Assembly (NCBI GenBank): GCA_016210495.1
Contig: JACQUC010000254.1
Coordinates: forward strand, 1-51,372
Direction of reading: 5' to 3'
DNA from: Chloroflexota bacterium
GTDB taxonomy: Bacteria; Chloroflexota; FW602-bin22; JACPRP01
DNA length: 51,372 nt
Shown here: in pieces, positions 51,150-51,372 of the stretch
How the letters are laid out: every line of letters starts with the position of its first letter
Position numbering within the stretch: position 1 is the first letter of the stretch
Notes under the pieces: generated by a model
The model's input: the letters and a program-made list of their open reading frames with translations, nothing else
Databases searched by the model: none
What the model was told of the DNA's origin: nothing
Made by a program: the position numbers and the translations under genes

Positions 51150-51179
51150 ATTCTAGCTCATGAACTAAGTCTCTGTCAA
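51150..51179 (-). promoter_or_regulatory. promoter of the riboswitch-hflKC transcript
   Basis: On the minus strand TTGACA (51179-51174), an 18-nt spacer and TAGAAT (51155-51150). The predicted start near 51143 lies immediately before the riboswitch, leaving no room for another gene. Confidence 0.65.
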
Positions 51180-51372
51180 GATGAATCGCGACAGCCCGAA
51201 CGCTGGTGGGCGTGGCTGGGCAGCGCTGAGCCAACCCCGGCTTTCAGCACAGAGAGCGGATGATCCCAAATCAGTGAGTGAACTTTGATGTAGCACACAG
51301 CAGGTCAGCCGCACGGTGCTTGGTATGCGTTAGCGTCAGGGCACTGGAGGAATCAGGGCCTGCGCGCACAGA

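Noticed and set aside
51180..51372. Possible tRNA or gene at the right edge
   Set aside because: No cloverleaf, T-loop sequence or supported frame could be found in the last 190 bases.

Overview
The window reads as a chromosome segment of an anaerobic, selenocysteine-using bacterium with a moderately GC-rich genome. Hdr/Mvh/Kor-type ferredoxin enzymes, GrdE/GrdB homologues, a c-di-AMP riboswitch, hflKC and sigma70-like promoters fit a Chloroflexota-like sediment or subsurface bacterium. That placement is an inference; no rRNA or other phylogenetic marker is present. No tRNA, rRNA, CRISPR array or recognisable transposase was seen.

Region 1 (2-32382) is an accessory catabolic region built from a few repeated parts. 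After two CrtI-like FAD oxidoreductases (2-2555) come five UbiD-family decarboxylases, five soluble flavoproteins of the fumarate reductase/AprA superfamily (three about 570 aa, two exactly 576 aa), five NitT/TauT-type substrate-binding lipoproteins, two small 2x[4Fe-4S] ferredoxins, a URO-D-family methyltransferase-like protein, a creatininase-family hydrolase, a cupin and a truncated creatininase remnant. They lie in alternating operons on both strands. No ABC permease or ATPase accompanies the binding proteins. The logical reading is capture of (aromatic or unsaturated) carboxylates, prFMN-dependent (de)carboxylation and flavin-based reduction or oxidation linked to ferredoxin. The last operon (26721-32382) ends in a GrdE-like protein and a GrdB-like selenoprotein. 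GrdB has an in-frame UGA at 32116 followed by a SECIS-like hairpin. GrdE lacks the cysteine that normally becomes the pyruvoyl group.

Region 2 (32392-33898) holds a solitary HigA-like antitoxin with its own promoter and operator, an HdeD-like membrane protein and a 48-aa zinc-ribbon protein.

Region 3 (33752-45213, minus strand) is an electron-transfer supercluster. From one promoter it reads korD-korA-korB-korC and then a 1189-aa HdrA/GltD/HdrA fusion. After a 0.6-kb gap with a 172-bp inverted-repeat element come an MvhD-like protein, an HdrC-HdrB fusion and HdrA-MvhD. The HdrA-MvhD gene looks like two ORFs, but the UGA at 35694-35696 replaces a conserved cysteine codon and is followed by a near-ideal bacterial SECIS, so it is most likely one 808-aa selenoprotein. 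The cluster probably interconverts reduced ferredoxin, NAD(P)H and thiol/disulfide or other acceptors, and could supply the low-potential electrons needed by the enzymes of region 1.

Region 4 (45314-48355) is a compact plus-strand operon: an XRE regulator behind a strong promoter with a perfect palindromic operator, a frameshifted PD-(D/E)XK-like protein, an unknown protein and a large HEFGH metallopeptidase-like protein. It looks like a regulated defence or stress module.

Region 5 (48741-51179, minus strand) is hflK-hflC, preceded by a sigma70-like promoter, a c-di-AMP (ydaO/yuaA) riboswitch and an intrinsic terminator. The last 190 bases show nothing recognisable.

Several genes carry single disruptions: an amber codon in a lipoprotein leader, 1-nt shifts in a ferredoxin and in the nuclease-like gene. 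Read data are needed to tell decay from assembly error.
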